Numbered from the stretch's first letter, positions 40,854-53,927 are shown. The stretch: DNA of 64,000 nt from Cichorium intybus (GCA_023525715.1 CM042013.1:80248494-80312493); one strand, 5' to 3'. Made by a program: numbers and translations. The notes: generated from the sequence alone by a model not told the origin.

Positions 40854-42140
40854 ATGGCGCAGCAAAATGTAGCATACAGACTAGATCACCCATTCCTACA
40901 GTTTCCACCAGCATTGGAGGAGACCAACCGATACCAGGGACGAGGGACGATTGGATGCCATCAGTACGTGTCCGGTCCAGCCAGCTATACATTTTGACCG
41001 AGCGGTATTGACTTCAGTGGGACTATGGGATCGGCTACTACCCTTCCTCCACCGCACCTGGACTCACATGGAGGGGGCATACATATTCACATGCCAAGGC
41101 TGGGATTGACTCGTGGCCAGGGAGGACGACATCGCGTACAAGGAGCTCATGCTCGAGTTCTTTTCTGCCTACGGATACGCGCCAGCTTCAGAGGAGCCTA
41201 GGTCCCACCTCATCATATTCAGGATCGGGGACAGAGTCGTGAGTGCACCCTCCGAGATTTTGCCAGACGCACAGAGATTTACACCGAGGAGGAGGTTGCC
41301 AACATCCATTTCCATCCATTCCTCACTGCGTGCATTACGGATCAGGTGGAGAGGGAGTCTGACGTAGCTATTTGGGCAGGGATGTTCAACGAGCGATTCG
41401 AGGCCGGTGGGGCCAAGGAGAGCCGGTTCCCCTCCCCGCTACACAGATTGATGCACCATATCGTATCCACCTCCATTGCACACAGGAGGGGATGTGAGAA
41501 GGTGCCCCGTGACGACATATTCTACATGTGGTCCTCTCCGACCTGAGCAAGTTCCTCAACCTGCCATTCACCTTGGTTGTCTTTCTGACATCCAAGGCCT
41601 TGGGCTCGAGTACGAGGAGCCCGATGACCGGTGGGCAATTTATCACACGATTGGCCCAATCATATGGCATCCTCACTGCCGATGTCATTGCCCACTTGGC
41701 ACCGACGCCACCCACCCGTGCACAGGGACGATAGTTGGAGACGATGAAGGTGCTCCAGCTTCTGATATCGGGCGTATATACGATACTTCCGATGATTGAG
41801 CCAGTCAGACGCCCGGCTGGTTAGCAGGCACAGGTGCAGCCTCCACCCCGGGTAGAGCCAGAGGACGAGGAGGATGAGGAGGAGTAGTTGATCAGACCCT
41901 CCCAGAGGAGGAGAGTCGAGGCACCAGTTCAGCCACCACCACAGCCATGCCCGGCACCACACCTTATATACATGCAGGCTGCCTTGCAGGACATTAGAGA
42001 GAGGATGACACGGCTGGAGGGATAGTAGGCTTGGATGGTATAGGCGTTACGCGAGCTACTCCTTCATGCTGGACGGGATCCACCACCCTTCCCAGCTGGA
42101 GGCCATGATGATGAGGCTGGTCCATCTGGGACGCAACACG
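40854..42140 (+). pseudogene. Ath-1 ORF downstream of pol (ATHILA ORF-1/env-like family)
   Basis: ATG at 40854 opens MAQQNVAYRLDHPFLQFPPA and runs 47 codons to a TGA. After a frame change come TSVGLWDRLLPFLHRTWTHM, a stop, then EDDIAYKELMLEFFSAYGYA, HLIIFRIGD, and further on ITDQVERESDVAIWAGMFNE, RLMHHIVSTSIAHRRG, DDIFYMWS. This resembles the Athila ORF placed where an envelope gene would be, whose product is unknown. At least three frame changes and several stops. The tail (41750-42140) is low complexity with acidic and Pro-rich runs. Confidence 0.65.
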
Positions 42141-43167
42141 ATGATGAGTGATTTTATTTTCTCTTTTTGTATCTTTTGTAAACATTGTACATAAACCTAC
42201 TTGTTTATATTTTCATTTATCTTTTGTGTTTAAATTGTTTGTTGAGTGTTTTTGTATGCAAGTACCAACGAGATCCACCGAGGGGTTGTTTAACACAAGT
42301 GTGGGGTCACCGTACCCCTACACTTGTCATATACCGGCGTGTTCACTGATGCGCCACAACTCTGGACAGTCACACCAAGTTGCACATTTTTGATATCCTG
42401 TTATACGGATCCCATCGAGCAAGTAGTTCTACCGTTCTAAGGGGGTAACTCTTTCTCCCTAGTTTTGAATGTTTTATGTATAACGGAGATGTTGTACGGT
42501 TTAAAGTGTGGGGTGAGACGGTCAAAAGAGTATTTTTGAATTTTTTTCGAGAAACAAGTCATTTTTCAAAATTTTAGCAATTTTCAAAACTTTTAAGAAT
42601 TTGTAACTTAGAAACGAATAGCTTTTGAATGTTATAGCAATTGGTATTTTTCAACAAATATTGTGTAGTTATTATCATGCTATGGTTTAGTTAAAATAAG
42701 TCGAGTTTTAGGAGTTAGAAAATTCTAGATTTAGAATACTTTAGGATTGGGATTCAGGAGGGAATTATCAATCAGTGGCCTTTGTTGTTCGAGCCGGTAG
42801 GTCCGAAAAGGGTGGCCCTAAAAGGGCACTTATGCACCTTACTACCTAAGATCGTCTGGTCTGGGATAGTATTTTTGAAAGCTCGTTACACGGACAACAT
42901 CGAAAGTCATGGATAGTTCGTTAACGGCATTTAGAATCTGAATAAGTAGGTGCACATTTGTGGACTGAAAATTTGTAATCAAGGGTTCTCTAGAAAGTCG
43001 TGATTCTCAAAGAGTGTTATACTCAATTTTCTTCAAATCATTTTTTCATCTAACTGCTGGAAACAATAAATTTTGAAACTGAAAGCATTAAAAAATACTT
43101 GAGTTTTAGTTAGAATTCGTTAAAAACTCACTTGCTTGGGGACAAGCAAGGCAAAGTGTGGGGTGTT
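42141..43167 (+). other. Ath-1 3' untranslated region and polypurine tract
   Basis: About 1 kb without a frame, ending with GCTTGGGGACAAGCAAGGCA and AAGTGTGGGGTGTT immediately before the LTR, the standard Athila polypurine region (43134-43167). Confidence 0.75.
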
Positions 43168-44082
43168 TGACGACGCCTAGTAATATCAAGTATTTTAGTC
43201 GTCGTTGAGCCCTATTCTGAGTGAAATATATATCATAAACTGTTATATACTCACGTTTTTGTGTCTAGTGCTCGTGTACGAATTTAGTTTGGATTGAAGT
43301 CCACTTTCAGGCGAATGCACACGCGCGTTGCGGTTCAGAAGACACGCGCGTCGCGAAAAGTCAAAGATCGGATCAGAAGTTTGAATTTAAAAAGCGAATA
43401 TCGGGGTTATAGATAAGGACGCGCCACGGATTTCGCTCTTGCGCGTCGCGTCCAGGCAATTTTCGCAACTATAAATAGAGGTTTCCGGTTCGTGTTTCCG
43501 GAGCGAAGATCCGACCTTTGAGTGGAACTCAGGCACCTTCGACTTGTATTTTCGGATTTTAGTGATCGATAGTTGGTATTTTCATAGTTTTAGTTTATTT
43601 TTGTATTTATCGGTTTTGTTTATCGCGCGTTTCCAACGGTTCTGGATTGTAGAACTCGCTGGATCATGTTGACTCTGGATTTTCAAACCGTAGTCAGAAA
43701 CATTCGGGTCGGTTCTGTTTTTAGTTTAAATGCAATCATTCGATTTTGGTTACTGTTCGGTTTCGGTTTACGTTTACGGTTATTGTTTTATTTGATCGTT
43801 GTTTGTTATTGGGCGATTCTGACTTTCTGAGTATACCTCGGGGTCAAAACGTTTTGTTGGTTTGGATCGGGATTTAGAATTAAATAGTTTGGTAATCGTT
43901 AGTTTATGTTTTCAATAGTTTTGTTTTATTCGGATTTTGTGAAGTGTATGGTTCGCCACCAGCTATAGAGTGAGACTATAGTTTGGTTAATTCTTAACAC
44001 ATACTTTAACCACTAACTCTACGGATCGACCCTTACTTCCACTTAGCTAGTATGCTCGTAAGGTATTAAATCTTGTATTTTT
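43168..44082 (+). repeat. Ath-1 3' LTR
   Basis: About 915 bp. Matches 27711-28660 throughout except for a short gap near 43289, where the GAAATACAAGG... phrase of the other copy is missing. The TATA box lies near 43473. Confidence 0.88.
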
Positions 44083-44085
44083 TAC

Positions 44086-44673
44086 CGCATCAACGACTGC
44101 GATGATGTCACACAGCAACTCATTGATGACCATAATTTCCTGATTGATGAGTCCGAAGAGGTTCGTAGCCTCATGATATTAGCCATTGACCTAGCCATCC
44201 GTAGGGATTTTGAGTTCTTGAGGCCATATGAGTTAATACAACTGGTTGAGGAAAGGTTCCAAGAACCGGTTAGAGAGGAACGAGTTAACATCTTCGAAAA
44301 GCTTGGAAAGTGCAGGCTGAAAAAGGGAAGTAAGGTTGGTCCACATATTCTCAAGTTTGAGGGATACATGGAAGAGCTGTACAAGCTTGGTCACCCTTTC
44401 AGTCAGGAGACGAGCCTCAACTATTTGCTCGCCTCTCTGACTAAGCAGTATGAACTGTTCATAGAGATGTACCGGAAAGCCGGCCAACACAAGACGTTCA
44501 TGGAAATGCATTCAATTTTGACTCTGTACGAGTCGTTCATGGAGATGCATAGTTCGAGATTGAGTCCGGTTATGAAGTGCATCAGGAAAACCGTCCAGAT
44601 CGGTTTTGAGATGTCTCAAGATGGGAATCCACTTGGTGGGGTACAGTCACAGGAAGATTGGAAGATACTCTAA
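44086..44673 (+). pseudogene. Cop-E gag, C-terminal piece
   Basis: One open frame of ~195 codons encodes LIDDHNFLIDESEEVRSLMI, RRDFEFLRPYELIQLVEERF, KKGSKVGPHILKFEGYMEEL, YKLGHPFSQETSLNYLLASL and KTFMEMHSILTLYESFMEM, the UBN2-type copia gag core. The frame ends QSQEDWKIL-stop without any zinc knuckle, exactly as in Cop-D. The N-terminal piece is at 27504-27710. Gag packages the RNA; a gag without the knuckle may rely on that of a partner element, or this may simply be decay. Confidence 0.85.
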
Positions 44674-47600
44674 GGCTAAACAGTTTGGCAACTCACGTAT
44701 ATCTAAAAATCAAAACTCCTAATCCTTAATTCCTTGATACAAGATGTGATTGTCACATTTGCTTTATATACAGGGTCTCAGTAGGACGCAGGACATTGAC
44801 GCATGGGAGCATATTCGGATTGGATCACGAGCTCGTGCAATTTTGAAGTTTAGATAAATATCTGATATTGTTATTAGTCAGTAAATAATATGACATTGTT
44901 TTTCCACATAGTACGTTGTTTGAGGATATCATGATTTTAATAAAATGTTTTTAAAGCGTGATTGTTTAATTTATCCTTGAAATGTTGTGTGAATGTGTTG
45001 ATTACATAATTAATAACTTGAACGTTGATGCATCCAAAGTGTGTTGGATTTATAAATTGTGTCACATATGATTGTTAAAATAAGTTTTATAAGAATCAAT
45101 TCAACCAAAGGTCCAGATGGACAGAACTTTGGAATCATTTGACTTAGAGTCACATGATGAAATGAGTTCTTGATAAAATGGATTATTGCAAGAAATGAAT
45201 CACCCAAGGATCCAATGGATAAGATTTGGGAATCAGTTGACTTAGAGTTAAGTGATGAATTTGTATCTTGAACAATTAAAAAAGTCATAAATTTACATAG
45301 GAATGTAAAAGAAATTGAGATTATGAATTGCTCAAAATCTACAAATAGAACACAATCTATAGTACTTCATAATATTTATCAATCGGTATTACGAATATGA
45401 CTTCGGTTATCGGTATAAGCGATTGATTGAAACCTTGAACTGTTCAAGGACTTCAAAGGAAGTATAAGATCAACAAAACTTGAGTGAAAAATATAAACTA
45501 TGAAACTGTTTCACAGTCCTTCCTCTTGCAAGAACAATAATGGTTATAATGTGTCTTAGGGAAGAGAAACGAGCATCGGTCAAAGTAGTTTGATCCTCGA
45601 TGTATTAGATACACTTCCAATAAGTTTTGATAATCAACCAATCAGACCATAAAACCATATTCCGACCACATCTTAGACTAAGTAGGTTGCACAAATACCA
45701 TCTGAAGTGTAAAGCGGGGTTCTCCCCTACTTATACACAGAATGGGTCCAGGGTCATGTAGTGTTCATCCGAGCCTCATAACTAGTCTAAACCTGTTTGG
45801 TAGTGTCGTTTCATTGGCCATCCCACCTGTACCTGTGAAAGTAGAGTCCTTTTAGAAAGAACTCAAATTCTAAGGAAACAGTGGGAGTAAAAACGACCAT
45901 GAAGGAGTTCAAGGATTAGCCAAAGTGAAAGAACCTCTAGTCATCAGTAGAACTTGACCAAGAATTGGATTTCTATTAGACCTGACATACTCTTCTCTTC
46001 ACAAACCAGTAGTATTGGTTACCGTCATAGGGTGTTATGATCTGAGTGACATACCAGTTAGTGGTAAAACACTAAGTTGGTACGGATAAACAACCTACTA
46101 CTTGGAAGCCTTGGTGAGCCCGGTTGCCACCAAATAAGAGAACCTAAGGACGACACTCGCTCTATATAATAATTCGACTGATTTTACACTTGGCCTAAAA
46201 ATCAGTGAGAGTAATTGAATCATCAAAGGATAGCAATATAGATTGAAGTGTACCTGCAAGAATGGTTGAGTGATGCATCACTCATAGTCATGTGATTGAT
46301 TTTGAGAGAGACGCTCTCAACAAAACTAAAACGAATCTGAAAAGATATTGTTTGCTATAACTGCACATCGTGATCTATAACAAGATTTGATGATCTAAAA
46401 CGCTTTCCTTAAATGGAAAGCACAAGCGGTTGCATGTAAGACAAAACCAAAAGGGTTTAGAAAATGCCAATACAAAAGGTACATAGCCTCGGAGATTCAT
46501 CTAACAGGCACCTCACACGAAATGATCTTCAGATTCTAAAAATATGCTAAAGGTTTGCATTTTGTGAATAGTCCGATAGAATCCTATGATTATGTCAGAA
46601 TTTTGGACTTTGGATTCTCAAAATGTGCCAAAAGGTTTGGATTTTGTGAATAGTATGAAAGTGTTCCAAAACTATGTCAAAGCTAGTGGGAGCATCTTTG
46701 TGATCTGCCTTTCAATGTATGATGCTTACATACTATTTCTAGGAAACATATCTTATCATTACAAAGTGTGATGACTTGGCATGAGAGATGATTCTCTATG
46801 AAAGATCTAAAGGAGATACAATGTACTCAAGTGGTTACCAGCATCTATCAGATAGATAAAATAGTCAGTAAAGACCCTGTCAGTACATATATAATCTTGA
46901 TACTACTCAAGATGCATGAATACAGAAAAGGTTTCTTAAAGTCGTGACACCAGGATAATAAGTAATCCACGGATTCTGAAAAGTTTCAGAATAGAATAGA
47001 TCTGATCACTTGAGCATCTGCAAATTGGATCAATCACAATTATCATGAACTCATCCTAATAGCTTAATTCTTGGAGCATGGTAAGTTAGATTCGAGACAC
47101 AACGTAGCCAAGGATACTAGACATATTAGTTAAGCAATCATTGTTAAATGATTGGTTTGAATATAATAATAATTTGAAATGAGTTTCAAATCTGTAATTA
47201 TCAACATCAGTGTGTGGCACTTAGAGACTTCATGGTTGAAGAGTTTCGTTGGGATATTGATGGAGCGTGTGTGGTTCACCGGCATATTATCGCCCTGGAA
47301 TCTTCTTGACACCAAAGGGTGTAGTCACATGGACTAAAGATCTCGAGAACCATGAGAAGTCACAGTACACAACACCATTCCGAAATGGTGTTAGGAGAGA
47401 AAAACCAAGATGACAGATTGAGATATCATCGGAAAGGTGTCCGATCGGATCATTTGCAATGATATGTATCAATGTAGGACATTTTGGATACATGGAAAAA
47501 GTGAAGATCATTTTGGGTATAAAGACATATAAATAAAATCTTAATTGAAAGTTTAATAGGAACCAAGAAAGATATAACAATATTATAATAAATCTGATTT

Positions 47601-48367
47601 GGTGATTACCTCGTTGAGACTTGGTAATAAGCAGGAGTAGCTACCTGTCAGATATTTTTGTTTCACTTTGCATGTTTTACTTCTCGAATAATTTGATTAT
47701 TCAAACATCCACATTCGTTCATATTTTCGGAAGTAAGTAGTGAATTAAGACTGTAATGAATTTATTGTAGACTGTCTAAGAAGTTAGGCATATCAATAGT
47801 TGCTGCAATAATGAGTACTTAGAAATGGAGATTTGAGTATTGGATAAACCCACACTCAGAGAATTACTTCATGGATTATATCACAAGTAATTCTCAGATA
47901 ATAATATCTTATGGTCTTGAAACAGAGACATATGAGTTGAAATTTACAAGTCGGTTATGCATTGATAATGCCTAAACGCATCGGTAACTCGATGTTATAA
48001 ACGTATTGTTGTGTGTAATTTGATGAGTAAAAGACACAAGCATATGAGTCGAAGTTTATTCGTTCCTTTTGCCTTAAACGGGAAAAGCGATATATGTGGG
48101 CCCCTCGGTGATTTGGTGTTGACTTAGTGCTGGCCAGCCAGGACTAAATTGATGACTCAGGAAACATAGTATCAGACTGAGATTGATTCTAATCCATGTC
48201 TACAGTCTGAATGCTATCTTGTAGAACGAAGGATCATATGATCACTTATCGTAGGACATCGCAACTGACTAGGTCAGAGTTCGGCAGCGGCTTTTGGAAG
48301 CTACAATTTGTTGATAAATTCGGAAGCCACATTGTATTATAGTTATAGACTTATCCAAGTGGGGGAC
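44674..48367 (+). pseudogene. Cop-E pol remnant and 3' region
   Basis: 3.7 kb that is collinear with the degenerate part of Cop-D (54150-57027, inverted) but has no long frame. The post-gag spacer 44674-44830 is similar in both. Around 46550-46790 the plus strand reads, with frame shifts, KRFGFCE, YESVPKLCQS, LQSVMTWH, corresponding to the copia RT near YVDD; that box itself is destroyed. An imperfect local duplication of ~82 bp lies at 46551-46715. The end is the polypurine tract CAAGTGGGGGAC. Confidence 0.65.
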
Positions 48368-49289
<922 letters not shown>

Positions 49290-49699
49290 GATTAGTGCCG
49301 CTAATCCTCTAGGATTAGCTCTACTAATCACCCTGTTCAGCCCATAAGTCTATTAAGTGCTTAATCCATTAAGTCAGAAGCCACAACTTCCACGGGTTGT
49401 CACAAACAGTCCCTCAACTCATAAAAACGTGAATTCTAACCAACAATCCTAGCCAACAAGCTCATGGTGACAAATCTAGTCCCAAAATGAAGATTAAAAT
49501 ACTTGAACTTAATCCAAAACCACATTAAGACTAGCCTAAGGTTTTTCTCAAGGATTTAGAAGCTAAAGGGAGAAGAACTCATCCCCTTAGTTCCTAGATC
49601 CCACCTCAATCCAAGAAATGGAGCCATCATCGTCTTATAGAGCTCATGGAGAGCTTTATCACTTCGTTATAACCATAAATCAAAAGATAGAGATTAGAA
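49290..49699 (-). repeat. Gyp-A 5' LTR, second piece
   Basis: TCCCTCAACTCATAAAAACG and following match 20981-21250. The ~530 bases that end the other LTR (21255-21781) are absent; the sequence passes into Cop-D LTR at AGAACAC (49696-49702), which is present in both parents. Confidence 0.75.
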
Positions 49700-50185
49700 C
49701 ACCAGAAGAACAACCAGACAGAAACTTCTTCAAGCTAAATAAGTCGATCTAGAGAACCCTTGAAAGGTTACTGAAATCGAAAAAGGAGAAGAGAGGGAGG
49801 GTTTCTAGGAGGTGGCAGCTCACAAGGAGATTGGGATGCCTTAGGGTTGCACCCTAAGGCCTTTATTTATAGTGCCTGGGCTCCTAGGGCTTCAAACTTA
49901 GGAGCCTTTTGGCGGCCACACCCCTTGGACTTATTGTATTAATTAATCTAGTAATTATAATCCAATCCCTTAATTAATTTCTATACATTAATTTCTCAAT
50001 TAATTTCTCAATTAATTCTTGATCTAGTTTCTGATTAATCAGTTTCTCAATTAATTAATAAACTAATCATTCCTCTATTGTTTCTGCTACTGATTGTTTT
50101 TACTGGGCCGCTAAGGCAACCCAAATATGACCCTGCTATTATTAGAAATATCACCACAGTTGATGACTTGGACATATTTTCAACA
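49700..50185 (-). repeat. Cop-D 3' LTR, proximal piece
   Basis: Homologous to 62195-62625. Minus-strand TATA box (CTATAAATAAAG, about 49862-49873). Ends TTTTCAACA next to the polypurine tract. Confidence 0.82.
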
Positions 50186-50749
50186 GTCTCCCACTTGGAC
50201 ATGTCGACAACTTTGTGCAGTCTGATGCTTTCAGATAATCAGCAGAGAGTGTAACATCCAATGCAACTGCCGAACTCTTATCGAAGCTATGATCACGAGA
50301 CAACCCCTAGATAAGAGATCAATTATTCCTTTGTTCTATAAGATATCCTTTTATGAACCTGGGACATGGATAAAGGTCAATTCCCAAAAGTTCAAATTTT
50401 GTTTCCCGATAGAGATTTATGATGTCCAAATCAGACTACTTAATAGAACACATCAATCTAGTCGTCAAAGCACAGCCGAGCATTTTGGTGTCAACATCAA
50501 ATCATCGAGGGGCCCACGAGTATCACTTCTACTAGTTAGGGCAGAAGGAATAGATAAACTTTGACTAGATAGTCTCTGCCTATTTCATCATGTCATACCC
50601 AAACATTCCCTCTATAACCACCAATTACGGATAACGTTATAGTAAGCCGATGTACAACAAAATCATAAAACAAATCCTGATGCATCTTGGTTTGAAGAAT
50701 AAAAGGCATTATCATCCTAGATTACTTGTGACTTAATCCATGAAGTAAT
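50186..50749 (-). other. Cop-D polypurine tract and 3' region, first part
   Basis: Minus GTCCAAGTGGGAGAC (50186-50200) followed by non-coding sequence homologous to Cop-C 7023-7570. Interrupted by Cop-F at a GTAAT site (50745-50749); continues at 53928. Confidence 0.7.
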
Positions 50750-51068
50750 TGTTGGAATAATGCCCAAGGTCATCAACTTGATAGAATACTTCTGATAAAA
50801 AGGTGGAGTCCTTTTGGGTTTCCCTCAGAACCCAGAAGAACATTAAGAGTCGAATAGAGAAAAGGTTATTTAGTTAATTAATTATTGAGAATAAATTAAT
50901 TGGAAACTAAAAGAATAATAATAATTTAATTGGTAATTTAATCTAGAATTAATTTGGTACCAATTAAAGGGACTGGATTGTAATTGATTAAAGATATAAT
51001 CAATGGAACAAGTCCAGGGGGTACAGCCGCTAAAAGTCTCCTAAGTTTGAAACCCTAGGAGCCCTTGC
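50750..51068 (+). repeat. Cop-F 5' LTR, U3 part only
   Basis: Matches 53227-53544 of the 3' LTR down to GCACT, where the 3' copy continues ATAAATAG (the TATA box) but this copy continues GATATTAATG. Confidence 0.8.
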
Positions 51069-51322
51069 ACTGATATTAATGAATCTCACATATCTAGGAG
51101 TTTAACATGCCATTGAACTGATATAAATGAATCTCACAGATCTAGGAGTTTCTTGGTGAATGAAATTAACAAAAGCCTTGTCTACCTTGATGACCATTGT
51201 GGTGTGATTACAACATCCCTATTCATATTACAACTAGGAAATCTGGGGTCCTTGCCTTAGTAAATAAATTGGGTAATTATTTAAAGGATTGAAACTAACT
51301 AAACTAAATTCTATTTTATAGA
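51069..51322 (+). other. Cop-F residual 5' leader
   Basis: Contains a ~36-bp phrase (GAATCTCACAGATCTAGGAG) present twice, at about 51083 and 51130. The following part resembles the end of the Cop-E leader (27290-27440). Confidence 0.5.
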
Positions 51323-53229
51323 TGTCTGCCAATAACAATAACATTAACTTGGGTTTGATCCCTCCTCCTCCACCTCCTCCTCCTCGAGCACCAACAAACA
51401 TCTATCTGCTTTCCGTCCTCTCAAGGGAAAAGCTTACGAGTCCAAACTATCTTGACTAGATCCGGGATCTAAGGATTGCTTTGAGGTTTGACGGCAAAAA
51501 GTATGTCCTTGACACTGATCACCCAGATGTAGATGGCACTACTGTTGATGAAGAAGTTGCTGCATATGATAAGCATTATGATGACTTGACTAAGGTTGCC
51601 TGCCCGATGTTGCCTACCATGACCTCAGAACTCCAAAAAGGTTTTGAGAATGCTGGTGTGTATGACATCAACCTGCTGTTCAAGGAAATGTTCTAAGAGC
51701 AAGCTAGGCAGGAACAATTTGAGATCGCCAAGTACCTTATTGCCTATTAACTACAAGACGGAGCGTCTATGTCTAGTCATGTTTAGAAAATAAATTCGTA
51801 TATTGACAGGCTGGAAATCTTGGTGTCCAGCTATCTAAGGAGTTAGCCATTGACATGGTCCTTAACTCGCTTTATGGTTCATATCAACAGTTCACCATGA
51901 ACTATAATATGAACAATCTGGACCAGACCATGATGGAGTTACACGTGATCCTAAAGACTGACTGCTGAGGCCATCATGAAGCAGGCTCGTGGCACTAAAT
52001 CCCCTGTTCCCATCCTAGCCATTCATCGTGGTAATGACAAACGGAAGAAAAGTTCTCATCCCAGTGGAAAGGGAAAAGCCAAGGGTAACCAAGGCTTTAA
52101 TAGAAAGGCTAATTCCGACATTTCCGCTACGAGTGACACGAAAGAGGCTATCTGCTTTTTCTGCCAGTAGAAGGGACACTAGAAACATAGGTGCCCGAAG
52201 TACTTGGAGGACCTGAAGAACAACAGGGTCAAAGAGTCTGGCACCTCAGGTATATTTATGATCGAATTGTATAGTACTATGACTTCTAATTCTTGTGTCC
52301 ATGATACAAGATGTGGTACTCACATCTGTGCTGATATGCATGGACTAAAGGAAAGTAGGAAGCTGCAGCTTGGGGAGCTTAACCTGATCATGGGAAACAG
52401 ACAGACAGCTGCTTTTACAATGATTGGGAGCTATGAGTTGGTGCTGAATAATAGTAGTTCGGTTAAGTTATTAAATTGTTGCTACTCGCCAGAAATGGCT
52501 CGAAACATCATTTCATTTTATGCTTTGTTTAAGGATGGTTTTAAGTTTTATTTTGATAATGATAATTGTAACATTTTCGTTTATAAAAATAATTTTTTTG
52601 GTTTAAAGCTAGTCCTTGTAATGACATATATGAAAGTGTTGTTTTTGTTGGTAGAAATGATAGTATAACTTTCAATGTTGATTTTGATGAGAATGTTCTT
52701 CAAAAATCCCGTCTATGGCACTATCCTCGTGGTCATATAAACAAGAAAGCCATCACCAAGCTGCTGTCGGAAGGAATCATGGAATCATTCGACTTCAAGT
52801 CAGATGATGTATGCGAGTCATGTTTACTTGGCAAGTTGATCAAATCATCATTCACAGGAAGCTTTGAAAGAGGCAAGGATCTGTTGGAACTAATCCACAC
52901 AGATATTTGTGGACCGTTCAGATCTGCCACTAGACAAGGTGATCACTACTTTGTAACATTTACTGATGATTTCAATAGATACGGTTATGTTTATCTGATT
53001 AAACATAATTCGAAAACCTTTGAAGTGTTTACAGAATTTCAAAACGAAGTAGAGAATCAACTATGCAAGAAGATTAAGATGAATCGTTCCGATAGAGGCA
53101 AAGAATATCTTATTCAAGAATTCTATGATCATCTTAGGGATTGTGGAGTAGTTTCACAATTCTCTCCTCCAAGAACACCGTAGCACAACGGTGTGTTTGA
53201 AATGAGGAATTAAACGCTGTTAGACATGG
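51323..53229 (+). pseudogene. Cop-F gag-protease-integrase pseudogene
   Basis: ATG at 51323 opens a copia gag with a Pro run, then a stop within NYLD-stop-IRD; gag core LPTMTSELQKGFENAGVYDI; more stops. The zinc knuckle CFFCQ-stop-KGH-stop-KHRC (52154-52195) keeps all four ligands but has two stops inside. The protease motif is HDTRCGTHIC with Gly changed to Arg. GAG-pre-integrase: CESCLLGKLIKSSFTGSF; integrase: LIHTDICGPFRS, VTFTDDFNRYGYVYLI, NRSDRGKEYL and TP-stop-HNGVFEMRN, where the Glu-bearing motif survives. The sequence ends at TLLDM, fused to the LTR. RT and RNase H are absent. Confidence 0.88.
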
Positions 53230-53927
53230 AATAATGTCCAAGGTCATCAACTTGATAGAATACTTATGATAAAAGGGTGGAGTCCTTTTGGGTTGTCCTC
53301 AGAACCCCAAAAAACATTCAGAGTCAAATAGAGGAAAGATTATTTAGTTAATTAATTTATAGAGAATAAATTAATTGGAAACTAAAAGAATAATAATAGT
53401 TTAATTGGTAAATTAATCTAGGATTAATTTGGAACCAATTAAAGGGACTGGATTGTAACTGATTAAAGATATAATCAAAGGAACAAGTCCAGGGGGTGCG
53501 GTTGCCAAAGGCTCCTAAGTTTGAAACCCTAGGAGTCGTTGCACTATAAATAGAGGCCTTGGGGTGACACCCTAAGGCATCCCAGACCCTTTGAGCCGCC
53601 AACTCCCCTCTTACCTCCTCCCTCTACGAAAACTCTTCCCGCTATATAAGGTTAGAGTTGTTTGCCCTTGATCTGCCTGGTTTTCTGGTTGTCCCTAGAA
53701 TAAGCCACTAGAGGGATTCGCATTTTGGATCCTGATCATCCCTTCAATCGTGACCCTGACTAGATCACAAAGAAGAATACTTCTTGAGGTACACTCTTTA
53801 ACTTTTAAAGTTGCTACGATCTGCTATGAATTGTATGATCTTGAACTGTGTTCATGAAATTTATATGGTTTGATCTTATATGTCTTCCGCTGCATGTGTT
53901 ATGTGTTTATGTGATCAAATCCCAACA
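53227..53927 (+). repeat. Cop-F 3' LTR, first bases missing
   Basis: About 700 bp. Integrase sequence GACATGG runs into GGAATAATGTCC, so the first few LTR bases and the polypurine tract are lost. TATA box CTATAAATAG at about 53544-53553. Confidence 0.82.

Larger units (their letters stand above)
27711..44082 (+). mobile_element. Ath-1, Athila-type gypsy lacking RT and integrase (outer boundaries)
   Basis: Two LTRs starting TGACGACGC (27711 and 43168), a primer site TGGCGTCGTTGCCGGGGA (28665-28682) that fits the tRNA-Asp site used by Athila, and the polypurine region GGGGACAAGCAAGGCAAAG before the 3' LTR. Flanks CACCG (27706-27710) and TACCG (44083-44087) are a target duplication with one mismatch, inside Cop-E gag. 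Gag and protease are followed almost directly by the post-pol region and an Athila ORF1-type frame. Interrupted by Gyp-B in gag. Confidence 0.85.
50750..53927 (+). mobile_element. Cop-F, internally deleted copia element (plus strand)
   Basis: TGTTGGAATAATG at 50750 and ...CAAATCCCAACA at 53927, with flanks GTAAT and TTAAT (53928-53932), one mismatch. The 5' LTR is cut at about 51068, immediately before the place of the TATA box, and joins leader sequence, so R, U5 and primer site are gone. Pol is cut inside integrase and joins the 3' LTR directly. It cannot move by itself. It lies in the 3' region of Cop-D. Confidence 0.82.

Noticed and set aside
41386..41962. Minus-strand frames of 100-109 codons
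   Set aside because: Antisense shadows of the Ath-1 downstream ORF, caused by locally high GC.
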